Assembly: GCF_910591885.1 (NCBI RefSeq)
Contig: NW_025963655.1
Span: 62,001 to 126,000 of the forward strand
Source: Bombus terrestris
Lineage: Eukaryota > Arthropoda > Insecta > Hymenoptera > Apidae
Direction: 5' to 3'
Length of the DNA: 64,000 nucleotides
Positions 14,981 through 30,020 of the stretch are shown here, piece by piece. The notes below the pieces were generated by a model. That model had not been told where the DNA came from and did not search any database. It saw nothing but the letters and a program-made list of their open reading frames with translations. The translations under genes and the position numbers were made by a program. The stretch's first letter is position 1; the number at the start of each line of letters is the position of its first letter.

Positions 14981-17900
14981 GTTGGACATCGTTGGACATC
15001 GTTGGACATCGTTGGACATCGTTGGACACCGTTGGACACCGTTGGACACCGTTGGACATCGTTGGACACCGTGGGACAACGTGGGACAACGTGGGACAAC
15101 GTGGGACAACGTGGGACAACGTGGGACAACGTGGGACATCGTGGGACAACGTGGGACAACGTGGGACAACGTGGGACAACGTGGGACAACGTGGGACACC
15201 GTTGGACACCGTGGGACACCGTTGGACGCCGTTGGACATCGTTGGACACCGTGGGACAACGTGGGACAACGTGGGACAACGTGGGACATCGTGGGACAAC
15301 GTGGGACAACGTGGGACAACGTGGGACAACGTGGGACATCGTGGGACAACGTGGGACAACGTGGGACAACGTGGGACATCGTGGGACAACGTGGGACAAC
15401 GTGGGACAACATGGGACAACGTGGGACAACGTGGGACAACGTGGGACAACGTGGGACAACGTGGGACAACGTGGGACACCGTTGGACATCGTGGGACACC
15501 GTGGGACAACGTGGGACAACGTGGGACAACGTGGGACACCGTTGGACACCGTTGGACACCGTTGGACACCGTTGGACATCGTTGGACACCGTGGGACAAC
15601 GTGGGACAACGTGGGACAACGTGGGAAACCATGGAACAACGTGGGACAACGTGGGACACCGTTGGACATCGTTGGACAACGTGGGACAACGTGGGACAAC
15701 GTGGGACAACGTGGGACAACGTGGGACAACGTGGGACACCGTTGGACACCGTGGGACACCGTTGGACACCGTTGGACATCGTTGGACACCGTGGGACAAC
15801 GTGGGACAACGTGGGACAACGTGGGACAACGTGGGACAACGTGGGACAACGTGGGACAACGTGGGACAACGTGGGACAACGTGGGACAACGTGGGACAAC
15901 GTGGGACACCGTTGGACAACGTGGGACACCGTTGGACATCGTTGGACACCGTGGGACAACGTGGGACAACGTGGGACAACGTGGGACAACGTGGGACAAC
16001 GTGGGACACCGTTGGACACCGTGGGACACCGTTGGACACCGTTGGACATCGTTGGACATCGTTGGACATCGTGGGACACCGTTGGACGTCGTTGGACATC
16101 GTTGGACACCGTTGGACATCGTTGGACACCGTTGGACATCGTTGGACATCGTTGGACATCGTGGGACACCGTTGGACATCGTTGGACATCGTTGGACACC
16201 GTGGGACAACGTGGGACAACGTGGGACAACGTGGGAAACCATGGAACAACGTGGGACAACGTGGGACACCGTTGGACATCGTTGGACAACGTGGGACAAC
16301 GTGGGACAACGTGGGACAACGTGGGACAACGTGGGACAACGTGGGACAACGTGGGACAACGTGGGACAACGTGGGACACCGTTGGACACCGTGGGACACC
16401 GTTGGACACCGTTGGACATCGTTGGACACCGTGGGACAACGTGGGACAACGTGGGACAACGTGGGACAACGTGGGACAACGTGGGACAACGTGGGACAAC
16501 GTGGGACAACGTGGGACAACGTGGGACAACGTGGGACATCGTGGGACAACGTGGGACAACGTGGGACAACGTGGGACAACGTGGGACACCGTTGGACAAC
16601 GTGGGACACCGTTGGACATCGTTGGACACCGTGGGACAACGTGGGACAACGTGGGACAACGTGGGAAACCATGGAACAACGTGGGACAACGTGGGACACC
16701 GTTGGACATCGTTGGACAACGTGGGACAACGTGGGACAACGTGGGACAACGTGGGACAACGTGGGACACCGTTGGACACCGTGGGACACCGTTGGACACC
16801 GTTGGACATCGTTGGACACCGTGGGACAACGTGGGACAACGTGGGACAACGTGGGACAACGTGGGACAACGTGGGACAACGTGGGACAACGTGGGACAAC
16901 GTGGGACAACGTGGGACAACGTGGGACAACGTGGGACAACGTGGGGCATCGTGGGACAACGTGGGACAACGTGGGACAACGTGGGACAACGTGGGACACC
17001 GTTGGACAACGTGGGACACCGTTGGACATCGTTGGACACCGTGGGACAACGTGGGACAACGTGGGACAACGTGGGACATCGTGGGACAACGTGGGACAAC
17101 GTGGGACAACGTGGGACAACGTGGGACACCGTTGGACAACGTGGGACACCGTTGGACATCGTTGGACACCGTGGGACAACGTGGGACAACGTGGGACCAC
17201 GTGGGACAACGTGGGACAACGTGGGACAACGTGGGACAACGTGGGACAACGTGGGACATCGTGGGACATCGTGGGACAACGTGGGACAACGTGGGACACC
17301 GTTGGACATCGTTGGACACCGTGGGACACCGTGGGACAACGTGGGACAACGTGGGACAACGTGGGACAACGTGGGACAACGTGGGACAACGTGGGACAAC
17401 GTGGGAAACCATGGAACAACGTGGGACAACGTGGGACACCGTTGGACATCGTTGGACAACGTGGGACAACGTGGGTCAACGTGGGACAACGTGGGACAAC
17501 GTGGGACAACGTGGGACACCGTTGGACACCGTGGGACACCGTTGGACACCGTTGGACATCGTTGGACACCGTGGGACAACGTGGGACAACGTGGGACAAC
17601 GTGGGACAACGTGGGACAACGTGGGACAACGTGGGACAACGTGGGACAACGTGGGACAACGTGGGACAACGTGGGACAACGTGGGACAACGTGGGACACC
17701 GTTGGACAACGTGGGACACCGTTGGACATCGTTGGACACCGTGGGACAACGTGGGACACCGTTGGACATCGTTGGACACCATGGGACAACGTGGGACAAC
17801 GTGGGACAACTTGGGACACCGTTGGACATCGTTGGACATCGTTGGACATCGTTGGACATCGTTGGACACCGTTGGACACCGTTGGACACCGTTGGACATC

Positions 17901-20650
17901 GTTGGACACCGTGGGACAACGTGGGACAACGTGGGACAACGTGGGACAACGTGGGACAACGTGGGACAACGTGGGACATCGTGGGACAACGTGGGACAAC
18001 GTGGGACAACGTGGGACAACGTGGGACAACGTGGGACACCGTTGGACACCGTGGGACACCGTTGGACACCGTTGGACATCGTTGGACACCGTGGGACAAC
18101 GTGGGACAACGTGGGACAACGTGGGACATCGTGGGACAACGTGGGACAACGTGGGACAACGTGGGACAACGTGGGACATCGTGGGACAACGTGGGACAAC
18201 GTGGGACAACGTGGGACATCGTGGGACAACGTGGGACAACGTGGGACAACATGGGACAACGTGGGACAACGTGGGACAACGTGGGACAACGTGGGACAAC
18301 GTGGGACAACGTGGGACACCGTTGGACATCGTTGGACACCGTGGGACAACGTGGGACAACGTGGGACAACGTGGGACACCGTTGGACACCGTTGGACACC
18401 GTTGGACACCGTTGGACATCGTTGGACACCGTGGGACAACGTGGGACAACGTGGGACAACGTGGGAAACCATGGAACAACGTGGGACAACGTGGGACACC
18501 GTTGGACATCGTTGGACAACGTGGGACAACGTGGGACAACGTGGGACAACGTGGGACAACGTGGGACAACGTGGGACACCGTTGGACACCGTGGGACACC
18601 GTTGGACACCGTTGGACATCGTTGGACACCGTGGGACAACGTGGGACAACGTGGGACAACGTGGGACAACGTGGGACAACGTGGGACAACGTGGGACAAC
18701 GTGGGACAACGTGGGACAACGTGGGACAACGTGGGACAACGTGGGACACCGTTGGACAACGTGGGACACCGTTGGACATCGTTGGACACCGTGGGACAAC
18801 GTGGGACAACGTGGGACAACGTGGGACAACGTGGGACAACGTGGGACACCGTTGGACACCGTGGGACACCGTTGGACACCGTTGGACATCGTTGGACATC
18901 GTTGGACATCGTGGGACACCGTTGGACGTCGTTGGACATCGTTGGACACCGTTGGACATCGTTGGACACCGTTGGACATCGTTGGACATCGTTGGACATC
19001 GTGGGACACCGTTGGACATCGTGGGACATCGTTGGACACCGTGGGACAACGTGGGACAACGTGGGACAACGTGGGAAACCATGGAACAACGTGGGACAAC
19101 GTGGGACACCGTTGGACATCGTTGGACAACGTGGGACAACGTGGGACAACGTGGGACAACGTGGGACAACGTGGGACAACGTGGGACAACGTGGGACAAC
19201 GTGGGACAACGTGGGACACCGTTGGACACCGTGGGACACCGTTGGACACCGTTGGACATCGTTGGACACCGTGGGACAACGTGGGACAACGTGGGACAAC
19301 GTGGGACAACGTGGGACAACGTGGGACAACGTGGGACAACGTGGGACAACGTGGGACAACGTGGGACAACGTGGGACATCGTGGGACAACGTGGGACAAC
19401 GTGGGACAACGTGGGACAACGTGGGACACCGTTGGACAACGTGGGACACCGTTGGACATCGTTGGACACCGTGGGACAACGTGGGACAACGTGGGACAAC
19501 GTGGGAAACCATGGAACAACGTGGGACAACGTGGGACACCGTTGGACATCGTTGGACAACGTGGGACAACGTGGGACAACGTGGGACAACGTGGGACAAC
19601 GTGGGACACCGTTGGACACCGTGGGACACCGTTGGACACCGTTGGACATCGTTGGACACCGTGGGACAACGTGGGACAACGTGGGACAACGTGGGACAAC
19701 GTGGGACAACGTGGGACAACGTGGGACAACGTGGGACAACGTGGGACAACGTGGGACAACGTGGGACAACGTGGGACAACGTGGGGCATCGTGGGACAAC
19801 GTGGGACAACGTGGGACAACGTGGGACAACGTGGGACACCGTTGGACAACGTGGGACACCGTTGGACATCGTTGGACACCGTGGGACAACGTGGGACAAC
19901 GTGGGACAACGTGGGACATCGTGGGACAACGTGGGACAACGTGGGACAACGTGGGACAACGTGGGACACCGTTGGACAACGTGGGACACCGTTGGACATC
20001 GTTGGACACCGTGGGACAACGTGGGACAACGTGGGACCACGTGGGACAACGTGGGACAACGTGGGACAACGTGGGACAACGTGGGACAACGTGGGACATC
20101 GTGGGACAACGTGGGACAACGTGGGACACCGTTGGACATCGTTGGACACCGTGGGACACCGTGGGACAACGTGGGACAACGTGGGACAACGTGGGACAAC
20201 GTGGGACAACGTGGGACAACGTGGGACAACGTGGGAAACCATGGAACAACGTGGGACAACGTGGGACACCGTTGGACATCGTTGGACAACGTGGGACAAC
20301 GTGGGTCAACGTGGGACAACGTGGGACAACGTGGGACAACGTGGGACACCGTTGGACACCGTGGGACACCGTTGGACACCGTTGGACATCGTTGGACACC
20401 GTGGGACAACGTGGGACAACGTGGGAAAACGTGGGACAACGTGGGACAACGTGGGACAACGTGGGACAACGTGGGACAACGTGGGACAACGTGGGACAAC
20501 GTGGGACAACGTGGGACAACGTGGGACACCGTTGGACAACGTGGGACACCGTTGGACATCGTTGGACACCGTGGGACAACGTGGGACACCGTTGGACATC
20601 GTTGGACACCGTGGGACAACGTGGGACAACGTGGGACAACTTGGGACACC
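14981..20650 (+). repeat. 2,840-bp tandem duplication (14,981-17,820 and 17,821-20,650)
   Basis: Private landmarks recur at 2,840 bp, falling to 2,830 bp after a one-unit loss. They are ATGGGACAAC (15,411 and 18,251), GTTGGACGTC (16,081 and 18,921), GTGGGGCATC (16,941 and 19,781), GTGGGACCAC (17,191 and 20,031), GTGGGTCAAC (17,471 and 20,301) and TTGGGACACC (17,811 and 20,641). The one-unit loss is a single GTGGGACATC near 17,261-17,280, two copies against one. Few base differences are seen, such as GTTGGACGCC at 15,221 against GTTGGACACC at 18,061, and GTTGGACATC at 16,181 against GTGGGACATC at 19,021. This is the largest clearly adjacent duplication in the window. Confidence 0.92.
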
Positions 20651-22020
20651 GTTGGACACCGTTGGACACCGTTGGACACCGTTGGACATCGTTGGACACC
20701 GTGGGACAACGTGGGACAACGTGGGACAACGTGGGACAACGTGGGACAACGTGGGACATCTTGGGACAACGTGGGACAACGTGGGACAACGTGGGACACC
20801 GTTGGACACCGTTGGACACCGTTGGACACCGTTGGACATCGTTGGACACCGTGGGACAACGTGGGACAACGTGGGACAACGTGGGAAACCATGGAACAAC
20901 GTGGGACAACGTGGGACACCGTTGGACATCGTTGGACATCGTTGGACACCGTGGGACAACGTGGGGCAACGTGGGAAAACGTGGGACAACGTGGGACACC
21001 GTTGGACATCGCTGGACACCGTTGGACATCGTTGGACACCGTGGGACAACGTGGGACAACGTGGGACAACGTGGGACAACGTGGGACAACGTGGGACAAC
21101 GTGGGACAACGTGGGACAACGTGGGACAACGTGGGACAACGTGGGACAACGTGGGACACCGTTGGACAACGTGGGACACCGTTGGACATCGTTGGACACC
21201 GTGGGACAACGTGGGACAACGTGGGACAACGTGGGAAACCATGGAACAACGTGGGACAACGTGGGACACCGTTGGACATCGTTGGACAACGTGGGACAAC
21301 GTGGGACAACGTGGGACAACGTGGGACAACGTGGGACAACGTGGGACACCGTTGGACACCGTGGGACACCTTTGGACACCGTTGGACATCGTTGGACACC
21401 GTGGGACAACGTGGGACAACGTGGGACAACGTGGGACAACGTGGGACAACGTGGGACAACGTGGGACAACGTGGGACAACGTGGGACACCGTTGGACAAC
21501 GTGGGACACCGTTGGACATCGTTGGACACCGTGGGACAACGTGGGACAACGTGGGACAACGTGGGACAACGTGGGACAACGTGGGACACCGTTGGACATC
21601 GTTGGACATCGTTGGACATCGTGGGACACCGTTGGACATCGTTGGACATCGTTGGACACCGTTGGACACCGTTGGACAACGTGGGACATCGTGGGACAAC
21701 GTGGGACAACGTGGGACAACGTGGGACAACGTGGGACACCGTTGGACACCGTGGGACACCGTTGGACACCGTTGGACACCGTTGGACATCGTTGGACATC
21801 GTTGGACATCGTGGGACACCGTTGGACATCGTTGGACATCGTTGGACACCGTTGGACATCGTTGGACACCGTTGGACATCGTTGGACATCGTTGGACATC
21901 GTGGGACACCGTTGGACATCGTTGGACATCGTTGGACATCGTTGGACACCGTTGGACACCGTTGGACACCGTTGGACATCGTTGGACACCGTGGGACACC
22001 GTTGGACATCGTTGGACACC
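20641..22020 (+). repeat. Segment copied to about 26,911-28,400 (offset ~6,270-6,380 bp)
   Basis: Shared landmarks are TTGGGACAAC (20,761 and 27,031), GTGGGGCAAC followed by GTGGGAAAAC (20,961 and 27,301), GCTGGACACC (21,011 and 27,351), CCATGG dimers (20,881 and 27,221; 21,231 and 27,571) and TTTGGACACC (21,371 and 27,711). The offset grows from 6,270 to 6,380 bp as runs of GTGGGACAAC change in unit number. A partial relative carrying TTTGGACACC lies at 23,831. Confidence 0.85.
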
Positions 22021-25000
22021 GTGGGACAACGTGGGACAACGTGGGACAACGTGGGAAACCATGGAACAACGTGGGACAACGTGGGACACCGTTGGTCATC
22101 GTTGGACATCGTTGGACACCGTGGGACAACGTGGGACAACGTGGGACAACGTGGGACAACGTCGGACAACGTGGGACAACGTGGGACATCGTGGGACAAC
22201 GTGGGACAACGTGGGACAACGTGGGACAACGTGGGACAACGTGGGACACCGTTGGACACCGTGGGACACCGTTGGACAACGTTGGACATCGTTGGACACC
22301 GTGGGACAACGTGGGACAACGTGGGACAACGTGGGACAACGTGGGACATCGTGGGACAACGTGGGACAACGTGGGACAACGTGGGACAACGTGGGACAAC
22401 GTGGGACAACGTGGGACAACGTGGGACATCGTGGGACAACGTGGGACAACGTGGGACAACGTGGGACAACGTGGGACAACGTGGGACATCGTGGGACAAC
22501 GTGGGACAACGTGGGACAACGTGGGACAACGTGGGACATCGTGGGACAACGTGGGACAACGTGGGACAACGTGGGACATCGTGGGACAACGTGGGACAAC
22601 GTGGGACAACGTGGGACAACGTGGGACACCGTTGGACACCGTTGGACACCGTTGGACACCGTTGGACATCGTTGGACACCGTGGGACAACGTGGAACAAC
22701 GTGGGACAACGTGGGAAACCATGGAACAACGTGGGACAACGTGGGACACCGTTGGACACCGTTGGACACCGTTGGACATCGTTGGACACCGTGGGACAAC
22801 GTGGGACAACGTGGGACAACGTGGGAAACCATGGAACAACGTGGGACAACGTGGGACACCGTTGGTCATCGTTGGACATCGTTGGACACCGTGGGACAAC
22901 GTGGGACAACGTGGGACAACGTGGGACAACGTCGGACAACGTGGGACAACGTGGGACATCGTGGGACAACGTGGGACAACGTGGGACAACGTGGGACAAC
23001 GTGGGACAACGTGGGACACCGTTGGACACCGTGGGACACCGTTGGACAACGTTGGACATCGTTGGACACCGTGGGACAACGTGGGACAACGTGGGACAAC
23101 GTGGGACAACGTGGGACATCGTGGGACAACGTGGGACAACGTGGGACAACGTGGGACAACGTGGGACAACGTGGGACAACGTGGGACAACGTGGGACATC
23201 GTGGGACAACGTGGGACAACGTGGGACAACGTGGGACAACGTGGGACAACGTGGGACATCGTGGGACAACGTGGGACAACGTGGGACAACGTGGGACAAC
23301 GTGGGACATCGTGGGACAACGTGGGACAACGTGGGACAACGTGGGACATCGTGGGACAACGTGGGACAACGTGGGACAACGTGGGACAACGTGGGACACC
23401 GTTGGACACCGTTGGACACCGTTGGACACCGTTGGACATCGTTGGACACCGTGGGACAACGTGGGACAACGTGGGACAACGTGGGAAACCATGGAACAAC
23501 GTGGGACAACGTGGGACACCGTTGGACATCGTTGGACAACGTGGGACAACGTGGGACAACGTGGGACAACGTGGGACAACGTGGGACAACGTGGGACACC
23601 GTTGGACACCGTGGGACACCGTTGGACACCGTTGGACATCGTTGGACACCGTGGGACAACGTGGGACAACGTGGGACAACGTGGGACAACGTGGGACAAC
23701 GTGGGACAACGTGGGACAACGTGGGACAACGTGGGACAACGTGGGACAACGTGGGACAACGTGGGACATCGTGGGACAACGTGGGACAACGTGGGACAAC
23801 GTGGGACACCGTTGGACACCGTGGGACACCTTTGGACACCGTTGGACATCGTTGGACACCGTGGGACAACGTGGGACAACGTGGGACAACGTGGGACAAC
23901 GTGGGACAACGTGGGACAACGTGGGACAACGTGGGACAACGTGGGACAACGTGGGACAACGTGGGACAACGTGGGACAACGTGGGACAACGTGGGACACC
24001 GTTGGACAACGTGGGACACCGTTGGACATCGTTGGACACCGTGGGACAACGTGGGACAACGTGGGACAACGTGGGACAACGTGGGACAACGTGGGACACC
24101 GTTGGACATCGTTGGACATCGTTGGACATCGTGGGACACCGTTGGACATCGTTGGACACCGTTGGACATCGTTGGACACCGTTGGACAACGTGGGACATC
24201 GTGGGACAACGTGGGACAACGTGGGACAACGTGGGACACCGTTGGACACCGTGGGACACCGTTGGCCACCGTTGGACACCGTTGGACATCGTTGGACATC
24301 GTTGGACATCGTGGGACACCGTTGGACATCGTTGGACATCGTTGGACACCGTTGGACATCGTTGGACACCGTTGGACATCGTTGGACATCGTTGGACATC
24401 GTGGGACACCGTTGGACATCGTTGGACATCGTTGGACACCGTTGGACATCGTTGGACATCGTTGGACATCGTTGGACACTGTTGGACACCGTTGGACACC
24501 GTTGGACATCGTTGGACACCGTGGGACAACGTGGGACAACGTGGGACAACGTGGGACAACGTGGGACAACGTGGGACAACGTGGGACATCGTGGGACAAC
24601 GTGGGACAACGTGGGACAACGTGGGACAACGTGGGACAACGTGGGACATCGTGGGACAACGTGGGACAACGTGGGACAACGTGGGACAACGTGGGACATC
24701 GTGGGACAACGTGGGTCAACGTGGGACAACGTGGGACATCGTGGGACAACGTGGGACAACGTGGGACAACGTGGGACAACGTGGGACACCGTTGGACACC
24801 GTTGGACACCGTTGGACACCGTTGGACATCGTTGGACACCGTGGGACAACGTGGGAAAACGTGGGACAACGTGGGAAACCATGGAACAACGTGGGACAAC
24901 GTGGGACACCGTTGGACATCGTTGGACAACGTGGGACAACGTGGGACAACGTGGGACAACGTGGGACAACGTGGGACAACGTGGGACAACGTGGGACAAC

Positions 25001-28000
25001 GTGGGACACCGTTGGACACCGTGGGACACCGTGGGACACCGTTGGACACCGTTGGACATCGTTGGACACCGTGGGACAACGTGGGACAACGTGGGACAAC
25101 GTGGGACAACGTGGGACAACGTGGGACAACGTGGGACAACGTGGGACAACGTGGGACATCGTGGGACAACGTGGGACAACGTGGGACAACGTGGGACAAC
25201 GTGGGACACCGTTGGACAACGTGGGACACCGTTGGACATCGTTGGACACCGTGGGACAACGTGGGACAACGTGGGACAACGTGGGACAACGTGGGACACC
25301 GTTGGACAACGTGGGACACCGTTGGACATCGTGGGACACCGTTGGACATCGTTGGACATCGTTGGACACCGTTGGACACCGTTGGACAACGTGGGACATC
25401 GTGGGACAACGTGGGACAACGTGGGACAACGTGGGACAACGTGGGACACCGTTGGACACCGTGGGACACCGTTGGACACCGTTGGACACCGTTGGACATC
25501 GTTGGACATCGTTGGACATCGTGGGACACCGTTGGACATCGTTGGACATCGTTGGACACCGTTGGACATCGTTGGACACCGTTGGACATCGTTGGACATC
25601 GTTGGACATCGAGGGACACCGTTGGACATCGTTGGACATCGTTGGACACCGTTGGACATCGTTGGACATCGTTGGACATCGTTGGACACCGTTGGACACC
25701 GTTGGACACCGTTGGACATCGTTGGACACCGTGGGACAACGTGGGACAACGTGGGACAACGCGGGACAACGTGGGACAACGTGGGACATCGTGGGACAAC
25801 GTGGGACAACGTGGGACAACGTGGGACAACGTGGGACAACGTGGGACACCGTTGGACACCGTGGGACACCGTTGGACACCGTTGGACATCGTTGGACACC
25901 GTGGGACAACGTGGGACAACGTGGGACAACGTGGGACAACGTGGGACATCGTGGGACAACGTGGGACAACGTGGGACAACGTGGGACAACGTGGGACATC
26001 GTGGGACAACGTGGGACAACGTGGGACAACGTGGGACATCGTGGGACAACGTGGGACAACGTGGGACAACGTGGGACAACGTGGGACAACGTGGGACACC
26101 GTTGGACACCGTTGGACACCGTTGGACACCGTTGGACATCGTTGGACACCGTGGGACAACGTGGGACAACGTGGGACAACGTGGGAAACCATGGAACAAC
26201 GTGGGACAACGTGGGACACCGTTGGACATCGTTGGACATCGTTGGACACCGTGGGACAACGTGGGACAACGTGGGACAACGTGGGACAACGTCGGACAAC
26301 GTGGGACAACGTGGGACATCGTGGGACAACGTGGGACAACGTGGGACAACGTGGGACAACGTGGGACAACGTGGGACACCGTTGGACACCGTGGGACACC
26401 GTTGGACACCGTTGGACATCGTTGGACACCGTGGGACAACGTGGGACAACGTGGGACAACGTGGGACAACGTGGGACATCGTGGGACAACGTGGGACAAC
26501 GTGGGACAACGTGGGACAACGTGGGACATCGTGGGACAACGTGGGACAACGTGGGACAACGTGGGACATCGTGGGACAACGTGGGACAACGTGGGACAAC
26601 GTGGGACAACGTGGGACACCGTTGGACACCGTTGGACACCGTTGGACACCGTTGGACATCGTTGGACACCGTGGGACAACGTGGGACAACGTGGGAAACC
26701 ATGGAACAACGTGGGACAACGTGGGACACCGTTGGACATCGTTGGACATCGTTGGACACCGTGGGACAACGTGGGACAACGTGGGACAACGTGGGACAAC
26801 GTGGGACAACGTGGGACAACGTGGGACATCGTGGGACACCGTGGGACAACGTGGGACACCGTTGGACATCGTTGGACACCGTGGGACAACGTGGGACAAC
26901 GTGGGACAACTTGGGACACCGTTGGACACCGTTGGACACCGTTGGACACCGTTGGACATCGTTGGACACCGTGGGACAACGTGGGACAACGTGGGACAAC
27001 GTGGGACAACGTGGGACAACGTGGGACATCTTGGGACAACGTGGGACAACGTGGGACAACGTGGGACAACGTGGGACACCGTTGGACATCGTTGGACACC
27101 GTGGGACAACGTGGGACAACGTGGGACAACGTGGGACACCGTTGGACACCGTTGGACACCGTTGGACACCGTTGGACATCGTTGGACACCGTGGGACAAC
27201 GTGGGACAACGTGGGACAACGTGGGAAACCATGGAACAACGTGGGACAACGTGGGACACCGTTGGACATCGTTGGACATCGTTGGACACCGTGGGACAAC
27301 GTGGGGCAACGTGGGAAAACGTGGGACAACGTGGGACACCGTTGGACATCGCTGGACACCGTTGGACATCGTTGGACACCGTGGGACAACGTGGGACAAC
27401 GTGGGACAACGTGGGACAACGTGGGACAACGTGGGACAACGTGGGACAACGTGGGACAACGTGGGACAACGTGGGACAACGTGGGACAACGTGGGACACC
27501 GTTGGACAACGTGGGACACCGTTGGACATCGTTGGACACCGTGGGACAACGTGGGACAACGTGGGACAACGTGGGAAACCATGGAACAACGTGGGACAAC
27601 GTGGGACACCGTTGGACATCGTTGGACAACGTGGGACAACGTGGGACAACGTGGGACAACGTGGGACAACGTGGGACAACGTGGGACACCGTTGGACACC
27701 GTGGGACACCTTTGGACACCGTTGGACATCGTTGGACACCGTGGGACAACGTGGGACAACGTGGGACAACGTGGGACAACGTGGGACAACGTGGGACAAC
27801 GTGGGACAACGTGGGACAACGTGGGACAACGTGGGACAACGTGGGACAACGTGGGACAACGTGGGACACCGTTGGACAACGTGGGACACCGTTGGACATC
27901 GTTGGACACCGTGGGACAACGTGGGACAACGTGGGACAACGTGGGACAACGTGGGACAACGTGGGACACCGTTGGACATCGTTGGACATCGTTGGACATC

Positions 28001-28410
28001 GTGGGACACCGTTGGACATCGTTGGACATCGTTGGACACCGTTGGACACCGTTGGACAACGTGGGACATCGTGGGACAACGTGGGACAACGTGGGACAAC
28101 GTGGGACAACGTGGGACACCGTTGGACACCGTGGGACACCGTTGGACACCGTTGGACACCGTTGGACATCGTTGGACATCGTTGGACATCGTGGGACACC
28201 GTTGGACATCGTTGGACATCGTTGGACACCGTTGGACATCGTTGGACACCGTTGGACATCGTTGGACATCGTTGGACATCGTGGGACACCGTTGGACATC
28301 GTTGGACATCGTTGGACACCGTTGGACATCGTTGGACATCGTTGGACATCGTTGGACACCGTTGGACACCGTTGGACACCGTTGGACATCGTTGGACACC
28401 GTTGGACACC
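21731..28410 (+). repeat. Family of ~260-300-bp T-rich modules (four copies)
   Basis: At 21,731-21,990, 24,231-24,520, 25,441-25,730 and 28,111-28,410 the array is dominated by GTTGGACATC and GTTGGACACC in nearly the same order, starting with GTGGGACACC, GTTGGACACC, GTGGGACACC. Single substitutions mark individual copies: GAGGGACACC at 25,611, GTTGGCCACC at 24,261 and GTTGGACACT at 24,471. Shorter 170-bp forms at 42,911, 43,751 and 44,501 look like the same module with an internal block missing. These zones lack the GGG run that the main unit carries. Confidence 0.82.
22001..23520 (+). repeat. 770-bp tandem duplication (22,001-22,770 and 22,771-23,520)
   Basis: Landmarks at 770 bp are the CCATGG dimer (22,051 and 22,821), the unusual GTTGGTCATC (22,091 and 22,861), GTCGGACAAC (22,161 and 22,931), GTTGGACAAC preceding GTTGGACATC (22,271 and 23,041), and a second dimer (22,711 and 23,481). 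One difference is GTGGAACAAC at 22,691 against GTGGGACAAC at 23,461. Confidence 0.9.
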
Positions 28411-28430
28411 GTGGGACAACGTGGGACAAC

Positions 28431-30020
28431 GTGGGACAACGTGGGACAACGTGGGACAACGTGGGACAACGTGGGACAACGTGGGACAACGTGGGACAAC
28501 GTGGGACAACGTGGGACAACGTGGGACAACGTGGGACAACGTGGGACAACGTGGGACATCGTGGGACAACGTGGGACAACGTGGGACAACGTGGGACAAC
28601 GTGGGACATCGTTGGACACCGTTGGACACCGTGGGACAACGTGGGACAACGTGGGACAACGTGGGACAACGTGGGACAACGTGGGACAACGTGGGACAAC
28701 GTGGGACAACGTGGGACAACGTGGGACAACGTGGGACAACGTGGGACAACGTGGGACAACGTGGGACAACGCGGGACACCGTTGGACATCGTTGGACAAC
28801 GTGGGACAACGTGGGACAACGTGGGACAACGTGGGACAACGTGGGACAACGTGGGACAACGTGGGACAACGTGGGACAACGTGGGACAACGTGGGACAAC
28901 GTGGGACAACGTGGGACAACGTGGGACAACGTGGGACAACGTGGGACATCGTGGGACAACGTGGGACAACGTGGGACAACGGGGGACAACGTGGGACAAC
29001 GTGGGACATCGTGGGACAACGTGGGACAACGTGGGACAACGTGGGACAACGTGGGACATCGTTGGACACCGTTGGACACCGTGGGACAACGTGGGACAAC
29101 GTGGGACATCGTGGGACAACGTGGGACAACGTGGGACAACGTGGGACATCGTGGGACAACGTGGGACAACGTGGGACAACGTGGGACAACGTGGGACAAC
29201 GTGGGACACCGTTGGACACCGTTGGACACCGTTGGACACCGTTGGACATCGTTGGACACCGTGGGACAACGTGGGACAACGTGGGACAACGTGGGAAACC
29301 ATGGAACAACGTGGGACAACGTGGGACACCGTTGGACATCGTTGGACATCGTTGGACACCGTGGGACAACGTGGGACAACGTGGGACAACGTGGGACAAC
29401 GTCGGACAACGTGGGACAACGTGGGACAACGTGGGACAACGTGGGACAACGTGGGACAACGTGGGACAACGTGGGACAACGTGGGACAACGTGGGACAAC
29501 GTGGGACATCGTGGGACAACGTGGGACAACGTGGGACAACGTGGGACAACGTGGGACATCGTTGGACACCGTTGGACACCGTGGGACAACGTGGGACAAC
29601 GTGGGACAACGTGGGACAACGTGGGACAACGTGGGACAACGTGGGACAACGTGGGACAACGTGGGACAACGTGGGACAACGTGGGACAACGTGGGACAAC
29701 GTGGGACAACGTGGGACATCGTGGGACAACGTGGGACAACGTGGGACAACGTGGGACAACGTGGGACATCGTTGGACACCGTTGGACACCGTGGGACAAC
29801 GTGGGACAACGTGGGACAACGTGGGACAACGTGGGACAACGTGGGACAACGTGGGACAACGTGGGACAACGTGGGACAACGTGGGACAACGTGGGACAAC
29901 GTGGGACAACGTGGGACAACGTGGGACAACGCGGGACACCGTTGGACATCGTTGGACAACGTGGGACAACGTGGGACAACGTGGGACAACGTGGGACAAC
30001 GTGGGACAACGTGGGACACC
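28431..30020 (+). repeat. Segment of ~0.5 kb duplicated at 1,160 bp (around 28,440-28,860 and 29,600-30,020)
   Basis: Matching positions are GTGGGACATC at 28,551 and 29,711, GTGGGACATC followed by two GTTGGACACC at 28,601 and 29,761, and the rare GCGGGACACC at 28,771 and 29,931. Between them an extra copy of the short motif at 29,551, 210 bp before 29,761, indicates a further local 210-bp duplication. A unique GGGGGACAAC unit lies at 28,981. Confidence 0.82.

Noticed and set aside
28981..28990. GGGGGACAAC as a possible special regulatory unit
   Set aside because: A single T-to-G change in one unit with no second copy or conserved neighbourhood; best explained as a private mutation or base error.
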